Source: a bacterium (GTDB lineage Bacteria; Patescibacteriota; Microgenomatia; UBA1406; GWC2-37-13). From it: a DNA stretch of 41,198 nt. Below are positions 1 through 6,687 of this stretch, in pieces (position 1 is the first letter of the stretch; each line of letters starts with the position of its first letter). The DNA lies in assembly GCA_030647255.1 (NCBI GenBank), contig JAUSJK010000078.1, positions 1 to 41,198 of the forward strand, written 5' to 3'. A model generated the notes under the pieces. The model was not told where the DNA came from. It was given only the letters and a program-made list of their open reading frames with translations, and did no database searches. The position numbers and the translations under genes were made by a program.

Positions 1-192
1 GCTATGACGTCAATTGCTTATAATACGCCCATTGTTACCGCTAATCTTAGAGATTATCCTTCTCCGTTCTTTCATTGCATGACTCATAAAAATATCGTTT
101 ATAAAAAAAGCGGGAAAGATATAATGATAAACGTTGGTGTCGTTAGGGCAAATTATTCCTATATTACGAATAAGTTTAATAACAGAAGTTGA
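1..192 (+). CDS. Possible 3' fragment of a GT4-type glycosyltransferase (partial at left edge)
   Basis: The frame is open from the first base and ends at TGA 190-192. The fragment contains AMTSIAYNTPIVTANLRDYP, which resembles the C-terminal donor-site segment of GT4 enzymes (consensus of the type EAMAxGxPVIxSxxxGxP). A normal GT4 has about 100 residues after this point, whereas only about 45 follow here, and they are not recognisable. It could be a real gene end, a decayed copy, or chance. Positions 193-367 downstream hold no gene I can support. Confidence 0.3.
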   Translation, partial: AMTSIAYNTPIVTANLRDYPSPFFHCMTHKNIVYKKSGKDIMINVGVVRANYSYITNKFNNRS

Positions 193-367
193 TTTCTTCT
201 TATTTACTCACTATCTTATCGATTATTTTTCTCCCTAGTTGACATGTTCAGGAATGGAAAAAAGCACTTTTATCAGTTAAGGTAGTTTTTTTGCAAATGG
301 TTGTTTTTCCACTTGTGAAAGCCTCTCTTAAAATCACTAATTTTTGTTTTATTCCTTAAATATTAAG

Positions 368-1129
368 TTAATAAGAATAAAACTCTGGAGTAAACAACGT
401 CATCGTTACCTTGACTGGAGAAAGGCAAGCACTACTGTGACAATCAATGCCGGCTTCTTTCAATATTTCATACGTAATATTTTTATTCTCAACAATATCT
501 GCACTGTCCCGCTTGAATATATCCACACAAGTAAATACTGAAGGCCTTTTAGTTTTAAAAGCCCGACAACATTGGTTAGTATTTCCTTTAGGTAACTCTT
601 CAGATTTTTCATCTACCTGATAATTCGCACACTCTTGAGCGACTGATTGAGGAGTTGAAGCACCGCACCAATAATAAGTTTCTTGACAGACTATATTATT
701 TTTGACAAGATAGGAAGTATTTTGTACACCTGAATCAGCACCAACCCAATATTTCCATATTGCCGATGGAGAGGAGGGCGTTGATGTAAGATCAACCGTG
801 AAAGGATACGGTTCATCTACCTTTGTTATTTCATTGAGAAATCTATCATCTTGTTCCGCTGTCAGCTCCCATCCATAAGTTTCTAAATCAAACCTTTTCT
901 TTGGTACATATTTAAGTACTGTTTTGATTGGAGTACTTGATATTTTTGAGATAGTATTCGGTTGTATTGAGATTGAAGGAGGACTGGTCTGACTTGACGG
1001 AATAGAAGGAGCCATTTTTTGATATTGAATACCCAAATAAAATCCTATTATAGGAAAAATAATAAAAAAAATACCCGCGAGTATTTTAGATAACGGAGTG
1101 ACAGTTGTTGCCCACACGGGTAGTTTCAT
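368..1129 (-). CDS. Membrane-anchored Cys-rich hypothetical protein
   Basis: This 253-aa protein is of unknown function. Residues about 12-36 form one hydrophobic segment (PLSKILAGIFFIIFPIIGF) preceded by few charges, an arrangement I recall from Patescibacteria hypothetical proteins. A Ser/Pro/Thr-rich linker follows (about 40-65), then a mostly polar, probably extracytoplasmic domain. That domain has eight Cys in its last ~110 residues, including a CC pair, which suggests disulfides. The ATG at 1129 is supported by TATTAT ending 7 nt upstream. The gene stands alone, back to back with nothing else, and no enzyme motif was seen. The coding call is firm; the role is unknown. Confidence 0.8.
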   Translation of the reverse strand: MKLPVWATTVTPLSKILAGIFFIIFPIIGFYLGIQYQKMAPSIPSSQTSPPSISIQPNTISKISSTPIKTVLKYVPKKRFDLETYGWELTAEQDDRFLNEITKVDEPYPFTVDLTSTPSSPSAIWKYWVGADSGVQNTSYLVKNNIVCQETYYWCGASTPQSVAQECANYQVDEKSEELPKGNTNQCCRAFKTKRPSVFTCVDIFKRDSADIVENKNITYEILKEAGIDCHSSACLSPVKVTMTLFTPEFYSY

Positions 1130-1136
1130 ACTTAAG

Positions 1137-1142
1137 ATAATA
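1137..1142 (-). promoter_or_regulatory. -10 element for the 1129 CDS, leaderless type
   Basis: On the minus strand TATTAT lies exactly 7 nt before the ATG, so the transcript would start at or within a base or two of the start codon. A weak -35 (TTTACT) lies 17 nt further upstream. There is no Shine-Dalgarno site. Confidence 0.5.
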
Positions 1143-1240
1143 CTGTTTTATCTAAAAAAAGTAAATGTTTATAAAAAAATTCAACGATGGTTTTAACGAA
1201 AAACATCGACTTCCTTAGATCAGAAGAACTCACAAAGACT

Positions 1241-1275
1241 TAAATGTTCTATGTTACATGTTCAATGTTTCGTGT
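1241..1275. repeat. Heptamer-period tract A (5 units, consensus TNNATGT)
   Basis: Five contiguous 7-bp units read on the plus strand: TAAATGT, TCTATGT, TACATGT, TCAATGT, TTCGTGT. Positions 1, 6 and 7 are constant. The tract stops 2 bp from the stop codon of the minus-strand CDS ending at 1278. Related tracts occur at 36526-36568 and 40641-40703. Confidence 0.7.
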
Positions 1276-1277
1276 CT

Positions 1278-2717
1278 TCATTTGAAGTCTGTGCCGAAGG
1301 TGATGACCACATCGGCAGTTTCTTTGTCGTCGAGTTCGGCTATCTTAGGAGAGACAACGTTGTCTTTGAGATCGGTTTTGACCATTTCGCTAATTCCAGT
1401 CTGATTTTTCTTTACTTGTATGACGGTGGTGGTAAAGTCATAATTGTCCGCATTGTCCGTGAGAATTTCCTCGTACCCTTTTTCTTTGAGAATATTTTTG
1501 ACAACAGTGGCTTTGCCGGCTATTCCTGAACCGTTGAGGACTTTTATTTTGAGATCTTTTCTAGCGATAGAGGGACTAGGCGTGGGAGTTGCCGGGATAG
1601 GACTGGGAACAGTCGTCGGCGTAGGCGTGGCCTTCATAGGAAGGGTAATAAATTTTTGCACATTAAGAGATGAGAGGACTATAAAAAGAAGAAAAGAAAG
1701 CAAGAAAGATGACAGGAATATAAAAACTTCCTTTTTAGGAAGATTGGCTTTGGGTAAAGATAAGAGCGAAGCAGAGCTCGTGGAATTTTTTTTAAGAACG
1801 GAGAATTGTTTATGTTCCAGAGAAAAAATGAAAGCTCCGACACAGACGTCGTATTCCAATATTGGCAAAGGTTTTGCCCCCGGCACCAAAAGAATCTTCA
1901 GGTATTCCTGATAGAACTGAGGAATGATACGTTTGAGAGGATTTGTCCATACGCCTGTATTTTTAGTAAACGTATCCTGGCGTATTGTATCGGAATCTTT
2001 TCCCGATAGGATAAGACGATTTAATTTGACTTCTTTTTCAAATTCTCCAACCTGCTTTTTCAATACGTCTTCCAAGGATTTATTATCGTTGACAAGAGAA
2101 TAAAAACGGGGCGTTTCCAAAGGTCCATATGAATCGAATCGATATGCTACGAGTTCAGAATCCTCGAAATTGACATATAAGATCTGCTCCTTTTTTTCTT
2201 TACGGAGCGTTTTTTCAAACATCGTAAAGTAAGCAATTGTGTCGGGTATGACTGAAGTCGCACGAAGCCCGAGAAGAGATATGGCATCTTGATAGCCTTT
2301 CCATTTACTTTTTTCCAATACGGCAATGGTTATCTCCCGTTGATTCTCTTTCTGAATCGAAAGATAATCGGATATATAACTGTCGATTTCTTCGGATAAA
2401 CTGGAGCGTATTTTTTCTTTCACAAAAGAATCTACGGCTCCGGGGACTACATCCATCGGTACTTCGGTTCTTAAAATATAAAATGCGGTCTGAGGTAATA
2501 CAACGTATAGTTCTTTGTCTTTTCCATTTTGTGATAACGACGTAGTTGCTTCCTTGATAGCTGAGGCGAGAAGGTCTATATTTGTTACGTTTCCTTGATC
2601 GTCGATGAATGTGACATTGTGTCGTTTCTGATATGAAGAGACTTCATACTGACCCATTAAGGATTTTTTAAGGAGAAGTAATTTGAGTTTACTTTTATCT
2701 ATATAAATATATATCAT
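1278..2717 (-). CDS. PilM-like actin-fold protein with C-terminal LytR_C domain
   Basis: This 479-aa protein has four parts. Residues 1 to about 310 resemble the cytosolic actin/PilM fold of type IV pilus assembly proteins: it begins IYIDKSKLKLLLL and later has QILYVNFEDSELVAY, a phosphate-loop-like strand-turn. One TM helix lies at about 332-355 (VFIFLSSFLLSFLLFIVLSS). A Pro/Thr-rich linker follows (about 366-388). A LytR_C domain fills about 390-479, starting LKIKVLNGSGIAGKA and containing NYDFTTTVI. The inferred topology is N-terminus in, LytR_C out, so it may couple a cytosolic scaffold to the envelope. No catalytic LCP domain is present. It is divergent from dnaG with a 67-bp gap. Domain calls are by eye; LytR_C is the surer one. 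Confidence 0.8.
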   Translation of the reverse strand: MIYIYIDKSKLKLLLLKKSLMGQYEVSSYQKRHNVTFIDDQGNVTNIDLLASAIKEATTSLSQNGKDKELYVVLPQTAFYILRTEVPMDVVPGAVDSFVKEKIRSSLSEEIDSYISDYLSIQKENQREITIAVLEKSKWKGYQDAISLLGLRATSVIPDTIAYFTMFEKTLRKEKKEQILYVNFEDSELVAYRFDSYGPLETPRFYSLVNDNKSLEDVLKKQVGEFEKEVKLNRLILSGKDSDTIRQDTFTKNTGVWTNPLKRIIPQFYQEYLKILLVPGAKPLPILEYDVCVGAFIFSLEHKQFSVLKKNSTSSASLLSLPKANLPKKEVFIFLSSFLLSFLLFIVLSSLNVQKFITLPMKATPTPTTVPSPIPATPTPSPSIARKDLKIKVLNGSGIAGKATVVKNILKEKGYEEILTDNADNYDFTTTVIQVKKNQTGISEMVKTDLKDNVVSPKIAELDDKETADVVITFGTDFK

Positions 2718-2724
2718 CAGTTCA

Positions 2725-2754
2725 ATTATAATGGAGAACCGCCAAAGTACACAA
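2725..2754 (-). promoter_or_regulatory. Promoter of the PilM-like/LytR_C gene, leaderless type
   Basis: On the minus strand TTGTGT (2754-2749), an 18-nt spacer and a perfect TATAAT (2730-2725) precede the ATG at 2717 by 7 nt. There is no room for a leader or ribosome binding site. Confidence 0.65.
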
Positions 2755-2769
2755 GCATTTTTAAATTGA

Positions 2770-2775
2770 TAAAAT
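2770..2775 (+). promoter_or_regulatory. -10 element for dnaG, leaderless type
   Basis: TAAAAT ends 9 nt before the dnaG ATG. No good -35 is visible and there is no Shine-Dalgarno site. It lies back to back with the minus-strand promoter at 2725-2754. Confidence 0.45.
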
Positions 2776-2784
2776 GTACACAGT

Positions 2785-4542
2785 ATGGAAAATCAAATAG
2801 ACGAAGTAAAAAAGAAAATAGATATAGTCGAGTTTATTGGTGCTCACATCGAATTAAAAAAAGCCGGCAGAAATTTTAGAGCCATATGTCCGTTTCATCA
2901 AGAGAAGAGTCCTTCTTTCATTGTCTCTCCGGACAGGCAAATTTGGCACTGTTTCGGTTCCTGCGGAGAGGGGGGAGACGTCATCAAGTTTCATATGAAA
3001 TGGGAGAACATTCCATTTGGCGAAGCATTTAAAGAACTGGCTCAAAAGGCCGGAGTGGCTCTTAAAGAAGACACCACGGAAGACGAAGAATGGAAGAAAA
3101 AGGCAAAACTTATGTCATTAAATCAACTCGCAGCGCAATACTTCGAGTATATACTTCATAGTACGTCATACGGTGAGAAAGCCAGAAAATATCTTGATAT
3201 GAGAGGAATTCATTCTCAGATAATTAAAAAATTTCAGTTGGGCTACTCGCTTTCTTCATGGAACTCGCTTCTCAATTTTCTTAAAAAAAAGAAGTTTACC
3301 GTATATGAAATATTTGAAGCGGGTCTCATCGTCAAAAGTGACAACGGGACATATTATGATCGATTTCGAGGAAGACTGATGTTTCCTATAAAAGACATAA
3401 GAGGAAATATAGTGGGTTTTTCAGGACGAATGCTCAAGGAAGATACACAAGGAATGAAGTATGTAAATAGTCCTGAAACACCTATCTATCACAAAAGAGA
3501 GTCACTTTTTGGTATACATCTTGCCAAAGAGGGAATACGGAAGTTAAACAATGTTATTTTGGTGGAAGGAGAATTTGATATGATCACCCCATATCAGCAT
3601 GGAATAGAAAATATCGTCGCTATTAAAGGATCAGCGGTGACGAAAGAACAGTTGCTTTTGTTGAAACGGTATACAGGAAGAATTACGCTGGCGCTTGATG
3701 GTGATGAGGCCGGAGAAGAGGCGGCCAAAAGAGCGATTCAAGAGACAGAACAGTTGGAACTCGAAACATTTGTATGTGTGTTTGATTACGCCAAAGATCC
3801 GGACGAGGCGGTTAAAAAAGATCTCATCTTATTTAAGAAACTCATTGCCAAGCCTGAACCGATCTATGACTTTCTTATTTCTCTGTCTGAAAAGAAGCAT
3901 GGGACAGAGGATGCATTTGCGAGAAAAACAATCGGAGATGAGATTGCCCCTTTTATTTCCCGTATAGCCAACCCGATCGTTAAATCTTTCTATATAAAAA
4001 AACTAAGTGATTTGCTTGAAGTAAAAGAGGAGGCGATAGAAGACCTTATTAAAAAATCGTCGTATGAAAAACGCAAACGTTGGCGATCACAGTTTACAAA
4101 GACACAACAGGAAGAGTCTCCGCAACGAGAATATGTACTTCAAAAGTATCTCATCGGAGTAATGTTTCAGAATGAGTCTCCTTACTCCATTGCAGAAGAA
4201 TTATTTAACATTTTGAGCGTGGAAGACCTTACTATTCCTTCACTTAAGAAGCTCTGTGCTTTATTTCTTGAATATAAACAGAAAAATCATGTATTCAACC
4301 TGGAAGTATTTGTCGCTACATTGCCAGCTGAACTTAAAGCGGTTCTTAATGAATTATATTTATTTGCATCGACGGATGCTATTGGAGAAGTAAGCATACG
4401 ACGTCTTGCTTATGAAATTAAAAAATATTCCCTTAAATTGAAGATAACCCGCACGGTAAAAAGCGACGACACTCCTTCGTCTTCTCTTCACGATTGGGCA
4501 ACAGAATTGAAAGAGGTAGAAAAAAAGATGAGTTCATTGTAG
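2785..4542 (+). CDS. dnaG: DNA primase DnaG
   Basis: This 585-aa enzyme synthesises RNA primers at the replication fork. The N-terminal CHC2 zinc domain has ligands C35, H38, C56 and C60 (CPFHQEKSPSF, then WHCFGSCGEGGD). The last pair is spaced C-x3-C instead of the usual C-x2-C. The RNA polymerase core contains DRFRGRLMFPI (192-202). The TOPRIM subdomain has VEGEFD (E261) and ALDGDEAGEEAAKR (D305, D307). The helical C-terminal part (about 430-585), expected to bind the helicase, is divergent. Length is typical for the family. It is followed after 9 bp by rpoD, as in the bacterial macromolecular-synthesis operon, but rpsU is absent upstream. Confidence 0.97.
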   Translation: MENQIDEVKKKIDIVEFIGAHIELKKAGRNFRAICPFHQEKSPSFIVSPDRQIWHCFGSCGEGGDVIKFHMKWENIPFGEAFKELAQKAGVALKEDTTEDEEWKKKAKLMSLNQLAAQYFEYILHSTSYGEKARKYLDMRGIHSQIIKKFQLGYSLSSWNSLLNFLKKKKFTVYEIFEAGLIVKSDNGTYYDRFRGRLMFPIKDIRGNIVGFSGRMLKEDTQGMKYVNSPETPIYHKRESLFGIHLAKEGIRKLNNVILVEGEFDMITPYQHGIENIVAIKGSAVTKEQLLLLKRYTGRITLALDGDEAGEEAAKRAIQETEQLELETFVCVFDYAKDPDEAVKKDLILFKKLIAKPEPIYDFLISLSEKKHGTEDAFARKTIGDEIAPFISRIANPIVKSFYIKKLSDLLEVKEEAIEDLIKKSSYEKRKRWRSQFTKTQQEESPQREYVLQKYLIGVMFQNESPYSIAEELFNILSVEDLTIPSLKKLCALFLEYKQKNHVFNLEVFVATLPAELKAVLNELYLFASTDAIGEVSIRRLAYEIKKYSLKLKITRTVKSDDTPSSSLHDWATELKEVEKKMSSL

Positions 4543-4545
4543 AAT
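4540..4545 (+). promoter_or_regulatory. Possible internal -10 element for rpoD
   Basis: TAGAAT overlaps the dnaG stop codon and ends 6 nt before the rpoD ATG. No -35 is seen at normal spacing. It could give a separate leaderless rpoD transcript, but cotranscription with dnaG is equally possible. Confidence 0.35.
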
Positions 4546-4551
4546 GAGCAC

Positions 4552-5640
4552 ATGAAGCAGCGGTTTCCTAAAACATACAAGGATCTTATCAAACAAGGAG
4601 AGGAAGATGGATTTTTGGTGCAGGAAGACATTCTTCTTGTCTATCCTGAGCCTGAAAAGCACGTAAATGAGATTGATGAATTTTTTGATATTGCATTTAA
4701 AAAAGGAATAGACATATTTGAAACTATCTCGACTAGAGAAGAATCAGACGCAAATAAATCTACGGAACAGATAGAAAAAGAGCTTGAACAGCTTGTCAGC
4801 TTAAAACACGGCGAGTCTCTTGATCCGATCAAGAAATATCTAAAAGAGATAGGTAAAACTCCTTTGCTCACTTTTAATGAAGAGATTGAGTTGGCCAAAA
4901 GATATGAGAAAAATGACGCGGCAGCCAAAGAAAAGCTCATTCGTGCCAATCTGAGATTGGTTGTATCTATAGCCAAGAAATATTTAGGCAGAAGACTGTC
5001 ATTTTTAGATCTCATCCAGGAAGGGAACAAAGGGCTTATACGAGGAGTCGAGAAGTACGATTGGAGGAGAGGCTATAAGTTCTCCACATACGCCACGTGG
5101 TGGATACGCCAGGCAATCACACGAGCGATTGCAGATCAGTCGAGAACAATTCGTATTCCTGTCCACATGGTTGACCAAATAAACCGATTTTATAAAACGC
5201 AAAGGAGATTAACTCAAAAACTAGGCAGAGAACCTGTGGTGAAGGAAGTTGCTAAAGAGATGGAACTGAGAACGGACGAGGTAGAAAATTTAATGAAGAT
5301 CTCACAGCAACCCAAATCCCTTTCTACTCCTGTAGGAGACGACAAAGAAGCCACTTTGGAACAGTTTGTTGCAGACCAATCACAGCCAACATTGTATGAT
5401 AAAGTTTCCCGAGAACTTCTGAAAGACGCTCTGCAAAAAGTACTAGAGACACTCTCTCCCCGGGAACGCAAAGTTTTAATGATGAGATTTGGGCTGGAAG
5501 ATGGAAAACAAAAAACTCTGGAAGAAGTAGGTAAAGAGTTCAAGGTTACCCGTGAACGAATACGGCAGATTGAAGCGAAAGCGATACGAAAATTAAAGCA
5601 TCCGACAAGAGCAAGGAAACTTAAAGATTTCTTAGAATAA
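4552..5640 (+). CDS. rpoD: Primary sigma factor RpoD (sigma-70)
   Basis: This 362-aa protein directs RNA polymerase to housekeeping promoters. A short region-1.1-like N-terminus (about 4-57) is followed by region 1.2 ([21 protein letters not shown], from 91). Region 2 contains [20 protein letters not shown] and [20 protein letters not shown], with 2.3/2.4 at about 178-193 ([17 protein letters not shown]). Region 3 has [13 protein letters not shown]. Region 4 has [15 protein letters not shown] and the helix-turn-helix [20 protein letters not shown] (322-341). Full 2.4 and 4.2 regions imply recognition of ordinary TATAAT/TTGACA-like sites, consistent with the hexamers listed here. It is compact, lacking the long spacer of proteobacterial RpoD. 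Confidence 0.97.
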   Translation: MKQRFPKTYKDLIKQGEEDGFLVQEDILLVYPEPEKHVNEIDEFFDIAFKKGIDIFETISTREESDANKSTEQIEKELEQLVSLKHGESLDPIKKYLKEIGKTPLLTFNEEIELAKRYEKNDAAAKEKLIRANLRLVVSIAKKYLGRRLSFLDLIQEGNKGLIRGVEKYDWRRGYKFSTYATWWIRQAITRAIADQSRTIRIPVHMVDQINRFYKTQRRLTQKLGREPVVKEVAKEMELRTDEVENLMKISQQPKSLSTPVGDDKEATLEQFVADQSQPTLYDKVSRELLKDALQKVLETLSPRERKVLMMRFGLEDGKQKTLEEVGKEFKVTRERIRQIEAKAIRKLKHPTRARKLKDFLE

Positions 5641-5709
5641 TATCTTCTACAATTCTTACTTTGGTTTTGCATGTTATTTAGAGCCTCATAAGGCTAATAT
5701 ATTAGTAAT

Positions 5710-5737
5710 TTGTGGATTATAATCCATAGACTTTAAT
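5710..5737 (+). promoter_or_regulatory. Putative promoter of the XRE regulator gene
   Basis: TTGTGG (5710-5715), a 16-bp spacer and TTTAAT (5732-5737) end 8 nt before the ATG at 5746. An alternative -10 is TATAAT at 5718-5723, inside the palindrome, giving a leader of about 15 nt. Either way the palindrome at 5713-5726 lies in the polymerase footprint. Confidence 0.45.
5713..5726. promoter_or_regulatory. 14-bp perfect palindrome, candidate operator
   Basis: TGGATTATAATCCA is its own reverse complement and ends 19 bp before the start of an XRE-family gene, overlapping its likely promoter. This position fits a dimeric repressor site used for autoregulation. A smaller inverted repeat (AGCCT-cata-AGGCT, 5682-5695) lies just upstream and is less convincing as either an operator or a terminator of rpoD. 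Confidence 0.5.
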
Positions 5738-5745
5738 CAATCAGT

Positions 5746-5982
5746 ATGGTAACTTACACTCGTATGACAGGTGCTACTTTATATAAACGTTTAGGAGAAA
5801 AAATAATCACCGAACGAAAGAAGAAAAAATTGTCCCAGGAAGATTTAGCGCTTCTTTCTGACATTGACCGAACTTATCTCGCGAGAATTGAAGAAGGTAA
5901 GGCGAATCCAAGTCTCAGGATTTTACATAAGATAGCGCGCAAACTGAAATTGCAGACGTATGAGCTTTTAACAGAGGCATAA
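5746..5982 (+). CDS. XRE-family (HTH_3) transcriptional regulator
   Basis: This 78-aa protein is essentially one Cro/CI-type helix-turn-helix domain, residues about 13-70: LGEKIITERKKKKLSQEDLA, then LSDIDRTYLARIEEGKANPS and LRILHKIARKLKL. It would bind DNA as a dimer. A second ATG at 5764 (MTGATLY) is possible; the first is kept because of the promoter-like hexamer 8 nt upstream. It is followed after 41 bp by a CPBP membrane protease, suggesting a regulator/protease pair. Candidate target: the palindrome at 5713-5726. Confidence 0.88.
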   Translation: MVTYTRMTGATLYKRLGEKIITERKKKKLSQEDLALLSDIDRTYLARIEEGKANPSLRILHKIARKLKLQTYELLTEA

Positions 5983-6010
5983 TCCTCTTGAATCAGAAGT
6001 AAAAAAAGAG

Positions 6011-6016
6011 TATTTT
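6011..6016 (+). promoter_or_regulatory. -10-like element for the CPBP gene
   Basis: TATTTT ends 7 nt before ATG 6024, matching the spacing seen at other starts in this window. The hexamer is only a moderate match and no -35 was identified. Confidence 0.3.
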
Positions 6017-6023
6017 GAGTATC

Positions 6024-6686
6024 ATGAGAGAAAAACGAGCCCATGTACAGCAAGTCCTCAACGTGTGGGCTATTATTCTTATACTCTGGAGTTTATACAG
6101 AGTAAAATTCAGGACGGATCTTCCCATTTGGTTCGATGAATTTATAGCCAAACCGTCCATATTCCTAATACCCCTGTGGTATTTTGTGACTAAAATTGAG
6201 AAGAAAGAGTTTTTCTCAGCCGTGTCTTTCCGAATGAAGAATATAGGTCATGATGTAATTTTGGGACTCGCGATTGGTCTTATTTTTTTTGCCAGTGGTT
6301 TTTTTGGAGTCGTCGTAAAACATAATGAGCTTTCTACAATTCTTAGCCGGATAACTCCCGGAACAATTCTTTTTTTTGGAGCCTTGTCACTGGCAACAGG
6401 TATAACGGAAGAAATACTATCCCGAGGTTTTGTTCTCAAAGAGTTATATGACGATTCCAAGAATATCCTTTCTTCTTGTTTCCTGGCGTCTATGTTGTTC
6501 TTTTTTCTTCATGTGCCGATATTGTTTACGAGTGACAAAATCATCGGATATCTTCTTATACGAGTTATGGTGACAGATCTTATTTTAAGTTTTACCTCGT
6601 CGTTTATCTTTATCGAAAGGAAAAATATAGTGACACCGATATTGATCCATGCTTTCTATAACTTCAGCATCTATTTCTTCATGTAA
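6024..6686 (+). CDS. CPBP-family intramembrane glutamic endopeptidase
   Basis: This 220-aa polytopic protein carries the three CPBP (CAAX protease and bacteriocin-processing, Rce1-like) motifs. Motif 1 is EEILSR (E129, E130, R134), motif 2 FFFLH (about 159-163, H163) and motif 3 HAFYN (H209, N213). About six or seven TM segments are visible. Such enzymes cleave substrates within or next to the membrane; in bacteria roles include bacteriocin maturation or immunity and processing of membrane-bound regulators. The ATG at 6024 is chosen over an in-frame TTG at 6015. It ends 1 bp before the convergent gene at 6688. The substrate is unknown. Confidence 0.88.
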   Translation: MREKRAHVQQVLNVWAIILILWSLYRVKFRTDLPIWFDEFIAKPSIFLIPLWYFVTKIEKKEFFSAVSFRMKNIGHDVILGLAIGLIFFASGFFGVVVKHNELSTILSRITPGTILFFGALSLATGITEEILSRGFVLKELYDDSKNILSSCFLASMLFFFLHVPILFTSDKIIGYLLIRVMVTDLILSFTSSFIFIERKNIVTPILIHAFYNFSIYFFM

Positions 6687-6687
6687 C

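Noticed and set aside
5682-5695. Intrinsic terminator after rpoD
   Set aside because: The stem is only 5 bp and no T-run follows.
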